Source: Streptomyces sp. SJL17-4 (GTDB lineage Bacteria; Actinomycetota; Actinomycetes; Streptomycetales; Streptomycetaceae). Taken from it: a DNA stretch of 64,000 nucleotides. This document shows positions 16,310-24,408 of the stretch, piece by piece (the first letter of the stretch is position 1; the number at the start of each line of letters is the position of its first letter). Both the position numbers and the translations under genes were made by a program. The stretch is taken from assembly GCF_036826855.1 (NCBI RefSeq), contig NZ_CP104578.1, positions 2,728,001 through 2,792,000 on the forward strand, given 5' to 3'. A model generated the notes under the pieces. The model was not told the DNA's origin, did no database searches, and was given only the letters and a program-made list of their open reading frames with translations.

Positions 16310-16837
16310 TCAGCGGCTGGTCGCCCGCGCCGCGTCGGCGGCCAGGCCGTCGACGACGGAGCGGAGCCAGCCGCGGTCCCCGGCGGTCGTCGTGTCCGGT
16401 CCGGCCGCCGCGGCCGGGGTGCGCTCGATGTGCCGGGCGCCGGGCGGCAGAGCGGCCGCGAGCGCGGCCGACACGGCCCGGAAGGCACGCAGCAGTTCGC
16501 CGGGGGCGTCCGGCGCCGGCAGGACGACGACGGCGGCGTTCACCGGGGCCGCGTCGGCGGCGATCTGGCCGGGCAGCCGGGCAGCCTCGGCCGGATCGCG
16601 GATGTCGATGCGGTACGGCAGGGCGAGCAGGCCCGCGTCGTTGAGCGCCTTGCAGAGGAAGGCCGCGTTGGTGGCGGCGTCGTCGCCGCGGTCCGGGTGA
16701 CCGGCGCCGACGACGGCGACGATCGCCCCGGCGGCGCTCAGCCGCGTCGCGAGCTCCCGGCCGATGCCCGTGGTGGCATCGACGACGAGGACGACGAGGC
16801 CGTCGAGCTGCGGCGGGGAGGAACCGGTCTGGAGCAC
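16310..16837 (-). CDS. Truncated SDR-like protein
   Basis: From the GTG at 16835-16837 (AAGGGA upstream) the product is 175 residues. It starts with a Rossmann segment, LVVLVVDATTGIGRELATRL, in which the first glycine of the short-chain dehydrogenase TGxxxGxG motif is missing. The remainder follows SDR secondary structure only through about the fourth strand; the catalytic Ser and YxxxK are absent. Activity as a reductase is unlikely. It may be a degenerate or regulatory member, or act as a partner protein. It lies upstream of the atypical regulator gene on the same strand (73 nt gap) and is divergent from the TrmB/LuxR gene. The open frame continues upstream, but coding there would overlap the divergent gene. 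Confidence 0.65.
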   Translation of the reverse strand: MLQTGSSPPQLDGLVVLVVDATTGIGRELATRLSAAGAIVAVVGAGHPDRGDDAATNAAFLCKALNDAGLLALPYRIDIRDPAEAARLPGQIAADAAPVNAAVVVLPAPDAPGELLRAFRAVSAALAAALPPGARHIERTPAAAAGPDTTTAGDRGWLRSVVDGLAADAARATSR

Positions 16838-16987
16838 GTGACGTCCCTTTCGAGGAGATCGTCGAGCGGGTAGCGTGATGATCGTGTGAATGGGGTGAAT
16901 CGGGGCCGCTCGGGCGATAGGGCGCGGGACCCGGTTCGGAACTCCGCCCCGACCGACCCCGGGGCGGTACGACCATTGGGGGACACC

Positions 16988-17974
16988 GTGGACGAGGTCT
17001 CGTCGCTCGACCAACACACGCTGGGCGTATACCGCGCGATCCTGTTCCACAAGGAGCACGATCCCGAACGGCTGGCGAAACTCCTGAGTTGCACGACGGA
17101 CCAGGTGGAGGAGGCGCTCGACCTTCTGACGCGGCTCTCCCTGCTCGCCCCGTCCCGGGACAGTCCGGGCCGGATGCGCGCGGTGAACCCGTCGCTCGGT
17201 CTCAAGGTGCTGCTCCAGCGGGAGGAGCGCGAACTCGCCTCGCGGCAGCAGCGGATCGAACAGAATCGTGCCGCCCTCGCCGCCCTCGCGGCCGAGTACA
17301 CGGCATCGGGCCCGTCGGGCGGTCTCGACGGGGCGGAGCACCTCGACAACGTCGACGACATCCGCATCCGGCTCGAAGCCCTGGCCGAGTCCTGTACGCA
17401 CGAGTCGCTCGCCTTCCATCCGACCAAGGCCCTGAGGGCGGAGTCCGTGGAGGCCGGCCGGCCCCTGAACGAGCGGGCGATGGAGCGTGGTGTGCGCTTC
17501 CGGACGATCTACCTGGACAGCGTCGCGGGTGACCGCGTCACCCGGGGCCACGCCCAGTGGATGGCGGAGCGCGGCAGCGAGATACGGACCTCGCCGACTC
17601 TCCCGATGCGTCTCCTCATCGTGGACACGACGGCGGCGGTCGTGGCCGGGCTGCCGGGTCAGGCCCAGCCGTCCGCGCTGCTTTTCAGCAGCCAGCCGGT
17701 GGTCCTGGCCATGCGGGCCCTGTTCGAGGCGTACTGGGAGCACTCCAGTCCCCTCGACGGGCCCGGTGACGCCCTGCTGCCCGGTGGGCTCACGCCGCAG
17801 GAGCGCAAGCTCCTGCAACTCCTGGCGAGCGGTCTCACCGACGAGGCGGTGGCGCGGGCGCTCGGCATCGGGGTGCGGACGGAGCGGCGGATCGTGGCCG
17901 ACCTGATGGAGCGGCTCGGTGCGTCCAGCCGGTTCGAGGCGGGGGTGCAGGCGACGCGCAGGGAATGGATCTGA
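16988..17974 (+). CDS. TrmB/LuxR-type transcriptional regulator
   Basis: The GTG at 16988 is preferred (GGGGGA just upstream), giving 328 residues; an ATG at 16886 would add 34 residues. The N-terminal ~75 residues resemble a TrmB-like winged helix (LDQHTLGVYRAILFHKEHDPE), followed by a coiled-coil (EERELASRQQRIEQNRAALAAL), a ligand/PLD-like middle domain with a conserved FRTIYLDSV, and a C-terminal LuxR helix-turn-helix (LTPQERKLLQLLASGLTDEAVARALGI). Proteins of this architecture are common single-gene regulators in Streptomyces RiPP clusters. It is divergent from the SDR-like gene and probably controls the adjacent operons; that role is inferred. Confidence 0.82.
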   Translation: MDEVSSLDQHTLGVYRAILFHKEHDPERLAKLLSCTTDQVEEALDLLTRLSLLAPSRDSPGRMRAVNPSLGLKVLLQREERELASRQQRIEQNRAALAALAAEYTASGPSGGLDGAEHLDNVDDIRIRLEALAESCTHESLAFHPTKALRAESVEAGRPLNERAMERGVRFRTIYLDSVAGDRVTRGHAQWMAERGSEIRTSPTLPMRLLIVDTTAAVVAGLPGQAQPSALLFSSQPVVLAMRALFEAYWEHSSPLDGPGDALLPGGLTPQERKLLQLLASGLTDEAVARALGIGVRTERRIVADLMERLGASSRFEAGVQATRREWI

Positions 17975-18008
17975 GCGAGGCCGGCGGCGACGGTGACACG
18001 CATGGTGT

Positions 18009-18269
18009 TCAGTCCTTCGGGGCGGTGTCCCAGACGAAGTCGTCCGGGGCGTCGGGGCAGGGCAGGCCGGGAAGGCACGGGATCCCGGGGAGGTCGCCGG
18101 GCATGCCCGGCCGGGGCGGGAGGTCCCAGACGAAGTCGTCGGGGGTGTCGGTGACGACCGGCGGGACGACGGGGGCGGCCTGGGCCGGGGAGGCCATCAG
18201 GACACCGCCGAGGACGGCGGCGGCGACGGCGGCGAGGACACCGCTTGCGCGGCGGGAGCGACAGGACAT
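18009..18269 (-). CDS. Small secreted protein with duplicated PDDFVWD motif
   Basis: An 86-residue protein with GGAGA six bases before its ATG. Residues 1-32 are a typical Sec signal with cleavage predicted after AQA. The mature ~54 residues are Pro/Asp-rich and contain the heptad PDDFVWD twice, flanking a Gly/Pro/Cys section (PGIPCLPGLPCPD) with two cysteines. No family was recognised. It is convergent with the TrmB/LuxR gene at the edge of the biosynthetic region. It could be a secreted ligand, a protease-processed peptide or a cell-wall protein. Confidence 0.75.
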   Translation of the reverse strand: MSCRSRRASGVLAAVAAAVLGGVLMASPAQAAPVVPPVVTDTPDDFVWDLPPRPGMPGDLPGIPCLPGLPCPDAPDDFVWDTAPKD

Positions 18270-18610
18270 GGAGGTCTCCGTTCCGGGTTCGGATGCGGTA
18301 CGGGTGCGGCGTACGTGCGTGTCAGGAGGTCCTTGGCGGCCGGTGACTTTTCAGCCGTCCCGGCCGCACACCTAGAGGAAATCACCGTGGTGCCCCGGCT
18401 GTCCGCTTCCGGACAGGCCAGGAAGCTGCCTGGCAACGAGCTGCCTCACGACCTGCGGGAAACGGCGGGGGCAGGCACCGGGCGGACCCTCTCGTTCCGG
18501 CCAAAAGGCCAGGTGAGGGGGCGCATCCGAGTTCGTGCGCGCCGGGCCGGAATCCGGCCACGGGCATGTGATGCAGCGAGTTGCCACCGGCACGGGGCGA
18601 TCGGAACCGC
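18270..18610. other. Non-coding stretch between secreted-protein and CopD genes
   Basis: 341 bp without a supportable gene. The part next to 18269 must carry the small-protein promoter. An imperfect 18-bp palindrome (gccaggaagctgcctggc, two central mismatches) lies at 18417-18434. Confidence 0.45.
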
Positions 18611-19519
18611 TCAGGGAACGATGCCGTGCGCATCCGGCACCACGGTCAGCAGCGCCGAGACGACCACGATCGCCGCGAGGACGGACACCTCCACGCGCGC
18701 GGGTGCCTGGGCGTCGCCGCCGGACAGCATCCGCCCCCGGGCGGCGAGCGCCAGCAGGCTCGCCCCGCCGAACAACACCAGCTTCACCAGCAGGACCCTG
18801 CCGTAGGCGCTGCTCAGGACGGCGTCGAGGGGGAGCTTGCGCAGGGTCGTGGCGGTGCCGGTGACCGCGAGCGCGGCGTACACCCATGCGGCCATCCGGG
18901 CGTACCGGACGAGGACCTCCCGCCCGCCGCCGCGCAACCGCATGGTGCGGAGCACGTACAGGAGCGTGCCGGCCCAGAGGGAGGCGGCGGTGAGGTGGAC
19001 GAAGGTGAGCGAGGTGCCCACGAGGGGCTGGTACGTCTCCGGGTGGGCGCGCAGCGCCTCGGCGCCGACGGCGACGGCGAGCGGCAGGGCGGCGAGCCCG
19101 GGGCGCCGGGATGCGGCGCAGAGGGCCGCGAGGACGAAGGCGTTGGCCGTGACGAGGACGAGACGGCCCTCGCGGAGCCCGTACACGATGCTCGGGCTCA
19201 GTCCGCTGACGGCCGCGAAGAGCAGCAGGAGCCCGGCCGAGGCGGCCGCGGCGAGGAGGGAGGCGGGTACGGACCAGGCGCGGGGCCGTGGCCCTCCGCC
19301 CGCGAGCCGGCATCCGACGAGTTCGCCGAGGTGCACGGCCAGACCGGTGAAGACGAGGAGCCGCAGCAGCGTGGTGGTGCCCGCGGCGGGTATCCGGAGC
19401 TCGTCCGTTCCCGCCTGGGCGAGGCCCGCGCCCAGCAGGGCGACGACGAGGACGGCGACTGCGGCGAGGACCGCTGCCGTCAGACGGCTCGGGGTACCGA
19501 AAGGTCCGGGAAGCGTCAC
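18611..19519 (-). CDS. CopD-family membrane protein
   Basis: 302 residues from a GTG start, with about eight hydrophobic segments. The stretch YQPLVGTSLTFVHLTAASLWAGTLLYVLRTMR is characteristic of the CopD domain, followed by LVRYARMAAWVYAALAVTGT. CopD proteins sit in the cytoplasmic membrane and are linked to copper uptake or tolerance, usually with CopC; no copC gene is adjacent. A role in supplying copper to the exported multicopper oxidase 8 kb away is possible but not shown. Confidence 0.82.
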   Translation of the reverse strand: MTLPGPFGTPSRLTAAVLAAVAVLVVALLGAGLAQAGTDELRIPAAGTTTLLRLLVFTGLAVHLGELVGCRLAGGGPRPRAWSVPASLLAAAASAGLLLLFAAVSGLSPSIVYGLREGRLVLVTANAFVLAALCAASRRPGLAALPLAVAVGAEALRAHPETYQPLVGTSLTFVHLTAASLWAGTLLYVLRTMRLRGGGREVLVRYARMAAWVYAALAVTGTATTLRKLPLDAVLSSAYGRVLLVKLVLFGGASLLALAARGRMLSGGDAQAPARVEVSVLAAIVVVSALLTVVPDAHGIVP

Positions 19520-19587
19520 CGGACGATCGTCACCGAGCCCCGAACGGGCGGCAACTCAGCGTTGCGCCGCCCGTCGGGGCGGGCGGG

Positions 19588-19803
19588 TCAGACCTTGCTG
19601 TAGTGGGCCCAGAACTCGTCCCAGGACAGGACGCCGTCGCCGTTGGCGTCGCGCTGCTTGATAAGGACCTCGGCGACCGTCTCGGTGACGTTGAAGTCGC
19701 CGTGGCGCGCCATGAGGCTCTTGTACTCCGCGGCGGTGATGAAGCCGTCGCCGTCCGCGTCGAACTGGTTGAATGCCGTGCGTGCCGACTCGATGTCCGC
19801 CAC
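19588..19803 (-). CDS. EF-hand calcium-binding protein
   Basis: A 71-residue cytoplasmic protein starting at GTG (19801-19803) with AAGGGG upstream. Two EF-hand loops with the canonical pattern are visible: DADGDGFITAAE (about residues 15-26) and DANGDGVLSWDE (about 52-63). Such two-hand proteins in Streptomyces (CabC/calerythrin-like) buffer or sense Ca2+. It is 68 bp downstream of the CopD gene on the same strand and could be co-transcribed or independent. Confidence 0.9.
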   Translation of the reverse strand: MADIESARTAFNQFDADGDGFITAAEYKSLMARHGDFNVTETVAEVLIKQRDANGDGVLSWDEFWAHYSKV

Positions 19804-19878
19804 TGCTTCCGCCCCTTCTTGGTGCTTCTCTGACGGGGGTCAGATTAGCTGGCCCCCGTCCTGCCGGATGATGGTGGT

Positions 19879-20517
19879 ATGAGCAGCGAAGTGGCACGGA
19901 TCCTGGCGGCGGCGGCGCGCGGGGAGTTCCCTCCCCCGGACGGGGCGACGACGGTGGTGCCGCAGCCGGGCCCCCGGGACGCCGGGGTGCTCGCCTTCAC
20001 CGCCCATTCGGTGGTCTTCACGGACGCCGACCCGGAGTGGGTGCGGGCCGCGCTCGCGGCCGCGTCGAGCGATCCGCTGGCGGCCAGCATGAACCCGGGT
20101 TTCCTGGTGGCGCTGATGGCCCGTACCGGCCGGCACATGAACACGATCGACCTGCTCACCGTCGCCGACGCCCTGCCGGGCGATCCTCCGATGGAGCTCC
20201 GGGAGATCGTGGACCCGGACCACCCCCGGGTCGCGCGGGCGCTGAAGTTCCGCGACGAGGTCCGGGTGTGGGCGGCGGACGGCGGTCTCGTGGTCCTGGG
20301 GCGGGGCGTGGCGGGCCGCTGGGAGGCGGCGGTCGAGGTCGACGAGGAGGTACGCCACCGGGGCCTGGGCCGGGCGCTGGCCACGGCGGCCCGGCATCTC
20401 ACGCCGGACTCCGTGGTCTGGGCCCAGCAGTCCCCCGGCAACGCCCGCAGCGTGCGTGCCTTCCAGGCGGCGGGCTACCGCCCGGTGGCCTCGGAGGCCC
20501 TCCTGGTCGCGGGCTGA
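19879..20517 (+). CDS. GNAT-family N-acetyltransferase
   Basis: 212 residues. The C-terminal half carries the GNAT acetyl-CoA site: AAVEVDEEVRHRGLGRALATAARH (R-x-x-G-x-G/A) followed by ARSVRAFQAAGYRPV. The N-terminal ~90 residues, with FTAHSVVFTDADPEWV, are a divergent GNAT-like half, so this may be a tandem-fold member. Acceptor unknown. It is divergent from the EF-hand gene and convergent with the lipoprotein gene. Confidence 0.82.
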   Translation: MSSEVARILAAAARGEFPPPDGATTVVPQPGPRDAGVLAFTAHSVVFTDADPEWVRAALAAASSDPLAASMNPGFLVALMARTGRHMNTIDLLTVADALPGDPPMELREIVDPDHPRVARALKFRDEVRVWAADGGLVVLGRGVAGRWEAAVEVDEEVRHRGLGRALATAARHLTPDSVVWAQQSPGNARSVRAFQAAGYRPVASEALLVAG

Positions 20518-20534
20518 CCGCCCGCTCACCGGCT

Positions 20535-21803
20535 TCACCGGAAGATGCCGGTGTGGCCGAGGGAGTAGCGGCCCGGCTGCGGGTAGACGGCGAGGCCGTG
20601 GGGGCCGCCGCCGACCGGGATGCGGGCCAGCTGCTTCCCGGTCGTGGTGTCGATCGCGTACACCTCGGAGTCGTAGCGGCCGGAGAGCCAGAGGACCTTG
20701 CCGTCGGCGGAGACTCCTCCCATGTCGGGGGAACCGCCGTCCGGCAGCCACCACTTCTTCGTCAGCTTGTCCTTCTCGAAGTCGAAGACGGAGATGGAGC
20801 CCTCGCCGCGGTTGGGGACGTACATCTCGCGGGAGTCCCGGCTGATGTAGAGCCCGTGGCAGCCCTTGCCGGTGGGCAGCAGGGTCGGGGTGGTGAACTT
20901 CTCGCCGTCGAGGACCCACATGCCGTGGGCCATCATGTCGGCGATGTAGAAGGTCTTGCCGTCCGGGGAGATCTTCACGTCCTGCGGCATGGCGCCCTCG
21001 AAGGGCAGTCTCTGCTGGCCGATCACCTCCATCTTCTCGGTGTCGACCTTGAGCAGCTCGCCGGAGAACTCGCAGGAGACGACGAAGTAGCGGCCGTCGG
21101 CGGAGAAGTCGGCGTGGTTGACGCCGTAACAGCTGACCGGGACGGTCTTCTTCCGTTCCATGGTGTGCGGGTCGCGGAAGACGAGTTCGCGGTCGAGCGA
21201 GGCCATCACGATGGCGTACTTGCCGTTGGGCGTGAAGTAGAGGTTGTACGGGTCGTGGACCTCGACGGGTTTGCCGGCGACGCCGGTGGCCGGGTCGATG
21301 GGGGTGAGCGTGTGGCCCCGGTTGTTGTTGACCCAGAGCGTCTTCATGTCCCAGGAGGGCACGACGTGCTGGGGCTGGATGCCGACGGGGATGGTCTCGA
21401 CGACCTGGTAGGTGGCCGGGTCGATGACGGAGACGGTGTTGGAGTTGGTGTTGGGGACGTAGACCCGGGAGGGGAAGTTCCTGACGACCGGTGAGAGCTT
21501 GTCGGGCCGGTCGGCGGCGTAGACGTCCTTCGGGTCGAGGAGCGGCGGCATCCCGGGGAGCCCGGCGGGGGCGGCGGCGGGCTTGGGGACGGCGGGGGCG
21601 GCCTTCTTCACCGGGGCCGCGCCGTCGCCCGGGTCCCCGGTGCCGCAGCCGGCGAGCGCGGCGAGGAGGGCGGCGGCGAGGAGGGTCCTGGTCCGCCTCG
21701 TGAGGTGTCCCCGCGGACGGTGTCCCTGCGGGCGGTGTTCCTGCGGACGGTGTTCCTGCGTCAGGTGTCCCTGCGGGCGGTGTCTCCGGGTGCGGTGTGC
21801 CAT
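20535..21803 (-). CDS. YncE-like beta-propeller lipoprotein
   Basis: A 422-residue protein whose ATG shares one base with the stop of the upstream deacetylase gene (TGATG). An unusual ~35-residue Arg/His-rich N-terminus built of RPQGH-type repeats precedes a lipoprotein signal (LLAAALLAALAGC, lipid on Cys53). The remainder is a 40-residue-repeat beta-propeller (YVPNTNSNTVSVIDPATYQVV; ISPDGKTFYIADM; VSADGKVLWLSGRYDSEVYAID). YncE-family proteins are secreted or surface-anchored, often of unknown ligand. Coupling with a polysaccharide deacetylase suggests a cell-envelope role. Confidence 0.85.
   Translation of the reverse strand: MAHRTRRHRPQGHLTQEHRPQEHRPQGHRPRGHLTRRTRTLLAAALLAALAGCGTGDPGDGAAPVKKAAPAVPKPAAAPAGLPGMPPLLDPKDVYAADRPDKLSPVVRNFPSRVYVPNTNSNTVSVIDPATYQVVETIPVGIQPQHVVPSWDMKTLWVNNNRGHTLTPIDPATGVAGKPVEVHDPYNLYFTPNGKYAIVMASLDRELVFRDPHTMERKKTVPVSCYGVNHADFSADGRYFVVSCEFSGELLKVDTEKMEVIGQQRLPFEGAMPQDVKISPDGKTFYIADMMAHGMWVLDGEKFTTPTLLPTGKGCHGLYISRDSREMYVPNRGEGSISVFDFEKDKLTKKWWLPDGGSPDMGGVSADGKVLWLSGRYDSEVYAIDTTTGKQLARIPVGGGPHGLAVYPQPGRYSLGHTGIFR
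21704..21800. repeat. 15-bp imperfect tandem repeats in lipoprotein N-terminus
   Basis: About six degenerate copies of a 15-bp unit (consensus ggacggtgttcctgc) encode the RPQGH/RPQEH residues before the signal peptide. The repeat is in frame, so its copy number can vary without frameshift. Confidence 0.75.
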
Positions 21804-22567
21804 CAGGTCAGCAGCTCCGTGGTGGTGACCGCGCGCAGTCCGCGACGGTCGAGGTCGGCGAGGAGGAGGGGCAGCGCGGCGGCGGTGTCCGGGTAGCCGA
21901 AGTGCAGGCTGACGACGGATCCGGCGCGGACGGATCCGGTGACGTTGCGGACGACGGCGGTGGCGCCGGGCGAGGTGAAGTCGAGGGAGTCGACGTCGTA
22001 CGAGAGGACGTGCGGGTATCCGGCGCGGTGGGCGGCGCGCAGCACGGCGGGGGCGGCGTGCTGGGTACGGGAGGGCCGGAACCAGGTGCCGATGGAGCCG
22101 GTGAGCCGGCGCAGCCGGGTGGCGCAGGCCTCGATCTCGGCGAGGGCCTCGGTCTCGGTCATGGCGTTGACGTCGATGTGGCGCTGGGTGTGGTTGCCGA
22201 GGTCGTGTCCGCCGTCGAGGACCCGGCGGGCCAGGTCGGGGTGCCGGTCGAGCCAGCTGCCGACGGCGAGGACGGTGACGCGGGCGCCGGCCTTCTCGGC
22301 CTGGCCGAGGAGCGTCCGGGCGAGGGCGGGGTCGCCCTGGCCGTGGAAGGTGAGCGCGACCCGGGGCCGGTCGCGGGGACCGTGGGCGATCTCGGCGGGC
22401 TGCCCGGGGAGGCTCCGGGGCGCGGGGGCCGCGACGGGTGCGGGTGCCGGGCGCCGGGGTGCGGGCGCGGCGGGGCGGGGGGTCGTGCCGCAGGCGGTGG
22501 CGAGGGCTCCCGCGAGGGCGGCGGTCGCACCTGCCCGGAGGGCTCCGCGGCGGTCGATCGGCTTCAC
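21803..22567 (-). CDS. Polysaccharide deacetylase-like Tat lipoprotein with altered catalytic motif
   Basis: 254 residues. The N-terminus has a twin-arginine motif (DRRGALRAG) and a lipobox ending in Cys26. A Pro/Ala linker is followed by a NodB-homology domain: motif 1 is TFHGQGD where active CE4 enzymes have TFDDG, while motif 2 NHTQRH (metal-binding His pair) and later LSYDVDSLDF and VVSLHFG are present. The altered motif 1 removes the usual catalytic-base Asp position, although an Asp lies three residues on. It may be a specialised or weakly active member. It is upstream of and coupled to the beta-propeller lipoprotein. Confidence 0.85.
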   Translation of the reverse strand: MKPIDRRGALRAGATAALAGALATACGTTPRPAAPAPRRPAPAPVAAPAPRSLPGQPAEIAHGPRDRPRVALTFHGQGDPALARTLLGQAEKAGARVTVLAVGSWLDRHPDLARRVLDGGHDLGNHTQRHIDVNAMTETEALAEIEACATRLRRLTGSIGTWFRPSRTQHAAPAVLRAAHRAGYPHVLSYDVDSLDFTSPGATAVVRNVTGSVRAGSVVSLHFGYPDTAAALPLLLADLDRRGLRAVTTTELLT

Positions 22568-22893
22568 GCGACCATTTAAGGGCGGTAACGCCCGATTGAT
22601 GACGATTAGGCCAATTCAGGACGTTTGCGGGCCCTACCGGAGGCGTCCAGCATGCGGACGAACCCGAGGAACAATCAGGGAACCGCATAATCATTCATTG
22701 TTTGCAAGGTGAGTGTGCCACGTCACCAACGATTCACTATTGAAGTGTCCAGTTTTAGTGGAGATTGCCCCACTAGGGACTTTTGGCGGTATGGCCACCT
22801 GTCTGCCATAGTCGGTGGCACGACCCCCATTGACCCGGGCCAGGTCGACATAGCAGCCGTGGATACACCCCCCCGTCCACGGCGCATCCCACG
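22568..22893. other. Unusually AT-rich intergenic region
   Basis: 326 bp between the divergent deacetylase and the terminator of the ATPase gene. Around 22680-22790 the base composition is much less GC-rich than its surroundings. A plus-strand reading frame from 22709 runs through it into the terminator, but codon use is unlike the rest of the window. It probably holds a promoter and perhaps an untranslated RNA; nothing more can be supported. Confidence 0.4.
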
Positions 22894-22931
22894 AAAGCCC
22901 CCACGCGCCCCACTACGGCGCACGGGGGCTT
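22894..22931 (-). terminator. Hairpin terminator after the ATPase gene
   Basis: Arms aagccccc..cgcc and ggcg..gggggctt (22895-22909 and 22917-22931) form a long stem with two mismatches, 26 bp beyond the stop at 22957. Confidence 0.7.
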
Positions 22932-22956
22932 CCGTGCGTCCGGGGGCCGGCGTCGA

Positions 22957-23475
22957 TCAGGGACGGTCGGCGACCCGCATCTCGAACCAGGTCGTCTTGC
23001 CGCGGGGCGCCAGGTCCACACCCCACCGGTCCGAGAGCTTGTCGACCAGGAAGAGCCCCCGGCCGCTCGTGTCGAGCTCGTGCACCGGCATCAGACAGGG
23101 CAGCCCCCGCGAGGGGTCCCGCACCTCGATCCGGATCCAGCCGCGCCGCCGCTGCAACCGCAGCGCGAAGACCCGCGCACCCGTGTGCCGCACCGCGTTC
23201 CCGACGAGCTCCGACACGAGGAGCACCGCGTGCTCGGCGATCTGCGGGCCGAGCGCCCACTGCCGCAGCACGACGTGATGCGTGAGCCTGCGGGCCACCC
23301 AGGCGGATTCGGGCCGGGACGGCAGCCGGACATCCTCCTCGGCCGGATTGCCGTACAACTCCACTGCGTCGGCGGCCTGTTCGTCGTCCGCGGCCGGTGA
23401 CCACCGCGCTGCGGCGGCGCCAGTGCGCTGCCACGGTTGTTCCCTACCCTCCAGGCCCGCCATGCCCCCCATCAT
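22957..23475 (-). CDS. RsbW-like ATP-binding (anti-sigma/serine kinase) protein
   Basis: 172 residues of the HATPase_c_2 type abundant in Streptomyces. Core blocks are visible: the N-box LLVSELVGNAVRHTG, IRIEVRDPS, and the G-box SGRGLFLVDKLSDRWGVD near the C-terminus. Members bind anti-anti-sigma factors or phosphorylate them on Ser; most have unknown partners. No sigma or antagonist gene is adjacent. The start is uncertain (ATG codons at 23475, 23472 and 23463). Confidence 0.82.
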   Translation of the reverse strand: MMGGMAGLEGREQPWQRTGAAAARWSPAADDEQAADAVELYGNPAEEDVRLPSRPESAWVARRLTHHVVLRQWALGPQIAEHAVLLVSELVGNAVRHTGARVFALRLQRRRGWIRIEVRDPSRGLPCLMPVHELDTSGRGLFLVDKLSDRWGVDLAPRGKTTWFEMRVADRP

Positions 23476-23518
23476 GGCCGCACGGAGTCGTTCGCGGGGG
23501 CCGTTCCGGTGGAATCGG

Positions 23519-23535
23519 CCCCCACGAAAGGGGGG
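23519..23535 (-). terminator. Short GC hairpin after the enoyl-CoA hydratase gene
   Basis: Five to six C/G pairs (ccccc..ggggg) around an acgaaa loop, 20 bp beyond the hydratase stop. Modest evidence only. Confidence 0.4.
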
Positions 23536-23554
23536 TCTGTCACCTCAGGGCCCC

Positions 23555-24322
23555 TCAGGCGAACTTCGCCTTCCCCGGGCCCTCCTCGACGAAGCTGCGC
23601 ATCCCGTTCTCGCGGTCCTCGGTCGCGAACAGGCCCGCGAACCAGTTGCGCTCGATGGCGAGACCGGTGTCGATGTCGGTCTCCAGGCCCTGGTCGATCG
23701 CCTCCTTCGCGGCCCGCAGCGCGACGGCCGGGCCCTGCGCCAGCTTGGCGGCCCAGGCGTGCGCCTGCTCGTACACCTCGGCGGCGGGGACGACCCGGTC
23801 GACCAGACCCAGCGTCAGGGCCTCGTCGGCCTTGACCATCCGGCCGGTGAAGATGAGGTCCTTGGCCTTGGAGGGGCCGACGAGCCGCGCCAGCCGCTGG
23901 GTGCCGCCGGCGCCGGGGATCAGGCCGAGCAGGATCTCCGGCTGGCCGAGCTTGGCGTTGTCGGCGGCGATCCGGTAGTCGGCGCAGAGCGCGAGCTCGC
24001 AGCCGCCCCCGAGGGCGTAGCCGGTGACGGCCGCGACGACCGGCTTGGGGATGCGGGCGACGGCGGTGAAGGAGTCCTGGAGGGCGCGGGAGCGCTTGAC
24101 CATGGCCACGTGGTCCATGACCTGCATCTCCTTGATGTCCGCGCCGGCCGCGAACACCTTCTCGCCGCCGTAGATGATCACGGCCCGTACGTCGTCGCGG
24201 TCGGTCGCCTCCTGGGCGAGCTCGCGCAGCCGGTCCTGGGTGGCGATGTCCAGGGCGTTCATCGGGGGGCGGTCGAGGCGGATCGTGCCGACGCCTTCGG
24301 CGACTTCGAGGTTCACAGTCAT
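23555..24322 (-). CDS. Enoyl-CoA hydratase/isomerase family protein
   Basis: 255 residues of the crotonase fold. The oxyanion-hole segments are clear: AAGADIKEM near residue 60 and GYALGGGCELALCADYRIA near 105-123, followed by GLIPGAGGTQRLARLVG, which holds the catalytic-Glu region (PEILLGLIPG). It hydrates enoyl-CoA in fatty-acid beta-oxidation or a related route. No Shine-Dalgarno precedes the ATG at 24320-24322, suggesting a leaderless mRNA. It stands alone. Confidence 0.92.
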   Translation of the reverse strand: MTVNLEVAEGVGTIRLDRPPMNALDIATQDRLRELAQEATDRDDVRAVIIYGGEKVFAAGADIKEMQVMDHVAMVKRSRALQDSFTAVARIPKPVVAAVTGYALGGGCELALCADYRIAADNAKLGQPEILLGLIPGAGGTQRLARLVGPSKAKDLIFTGRMVKADEALTLGLVDRVVPAAEVYEQAHAWAAKLAQGPAVALRAAKEAIDQGLETDIDTGLAIERNWFAGLFATEDRENGMRSFVEEGPGKAKFA

Positions 24323-24350
24323 GGGAGGAAGGTTAGTGTCCGTTAACGCC

Positions 24351-24390
24351 GAAGGGCCCGGTGCTGTTGCTCACAGCACCGGGCCCCTTC
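24351..24390 (-). terminator. Terminator of the first L,D-transpeptidase gene
   Basis: A long stem (gaag-ggcccggtgctgt paired with acagcaccgggccccttc, one bulge) around a 5-nt loop, lying 19 bp past the stop at 24409. Confidence 0.85.
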
Positions 24391-24408
24391 AGACGTACGA
24401 GCGGAGGA

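Noticed and set aside
18382..18633. Small minus-strand open frame between the secreted-protein and CopD genes
   Set aside because: It overlaps the end of the CopD gene, has no ribosome-binding site and no recognisable sequence.
22709..22890. Small plus-strand protein in the AT-rich intergenic region
   Set aside because: Codon use is unlike Streptomyces genes, the frame runs through a terminator, and no ribosome-binding site or family supports it.
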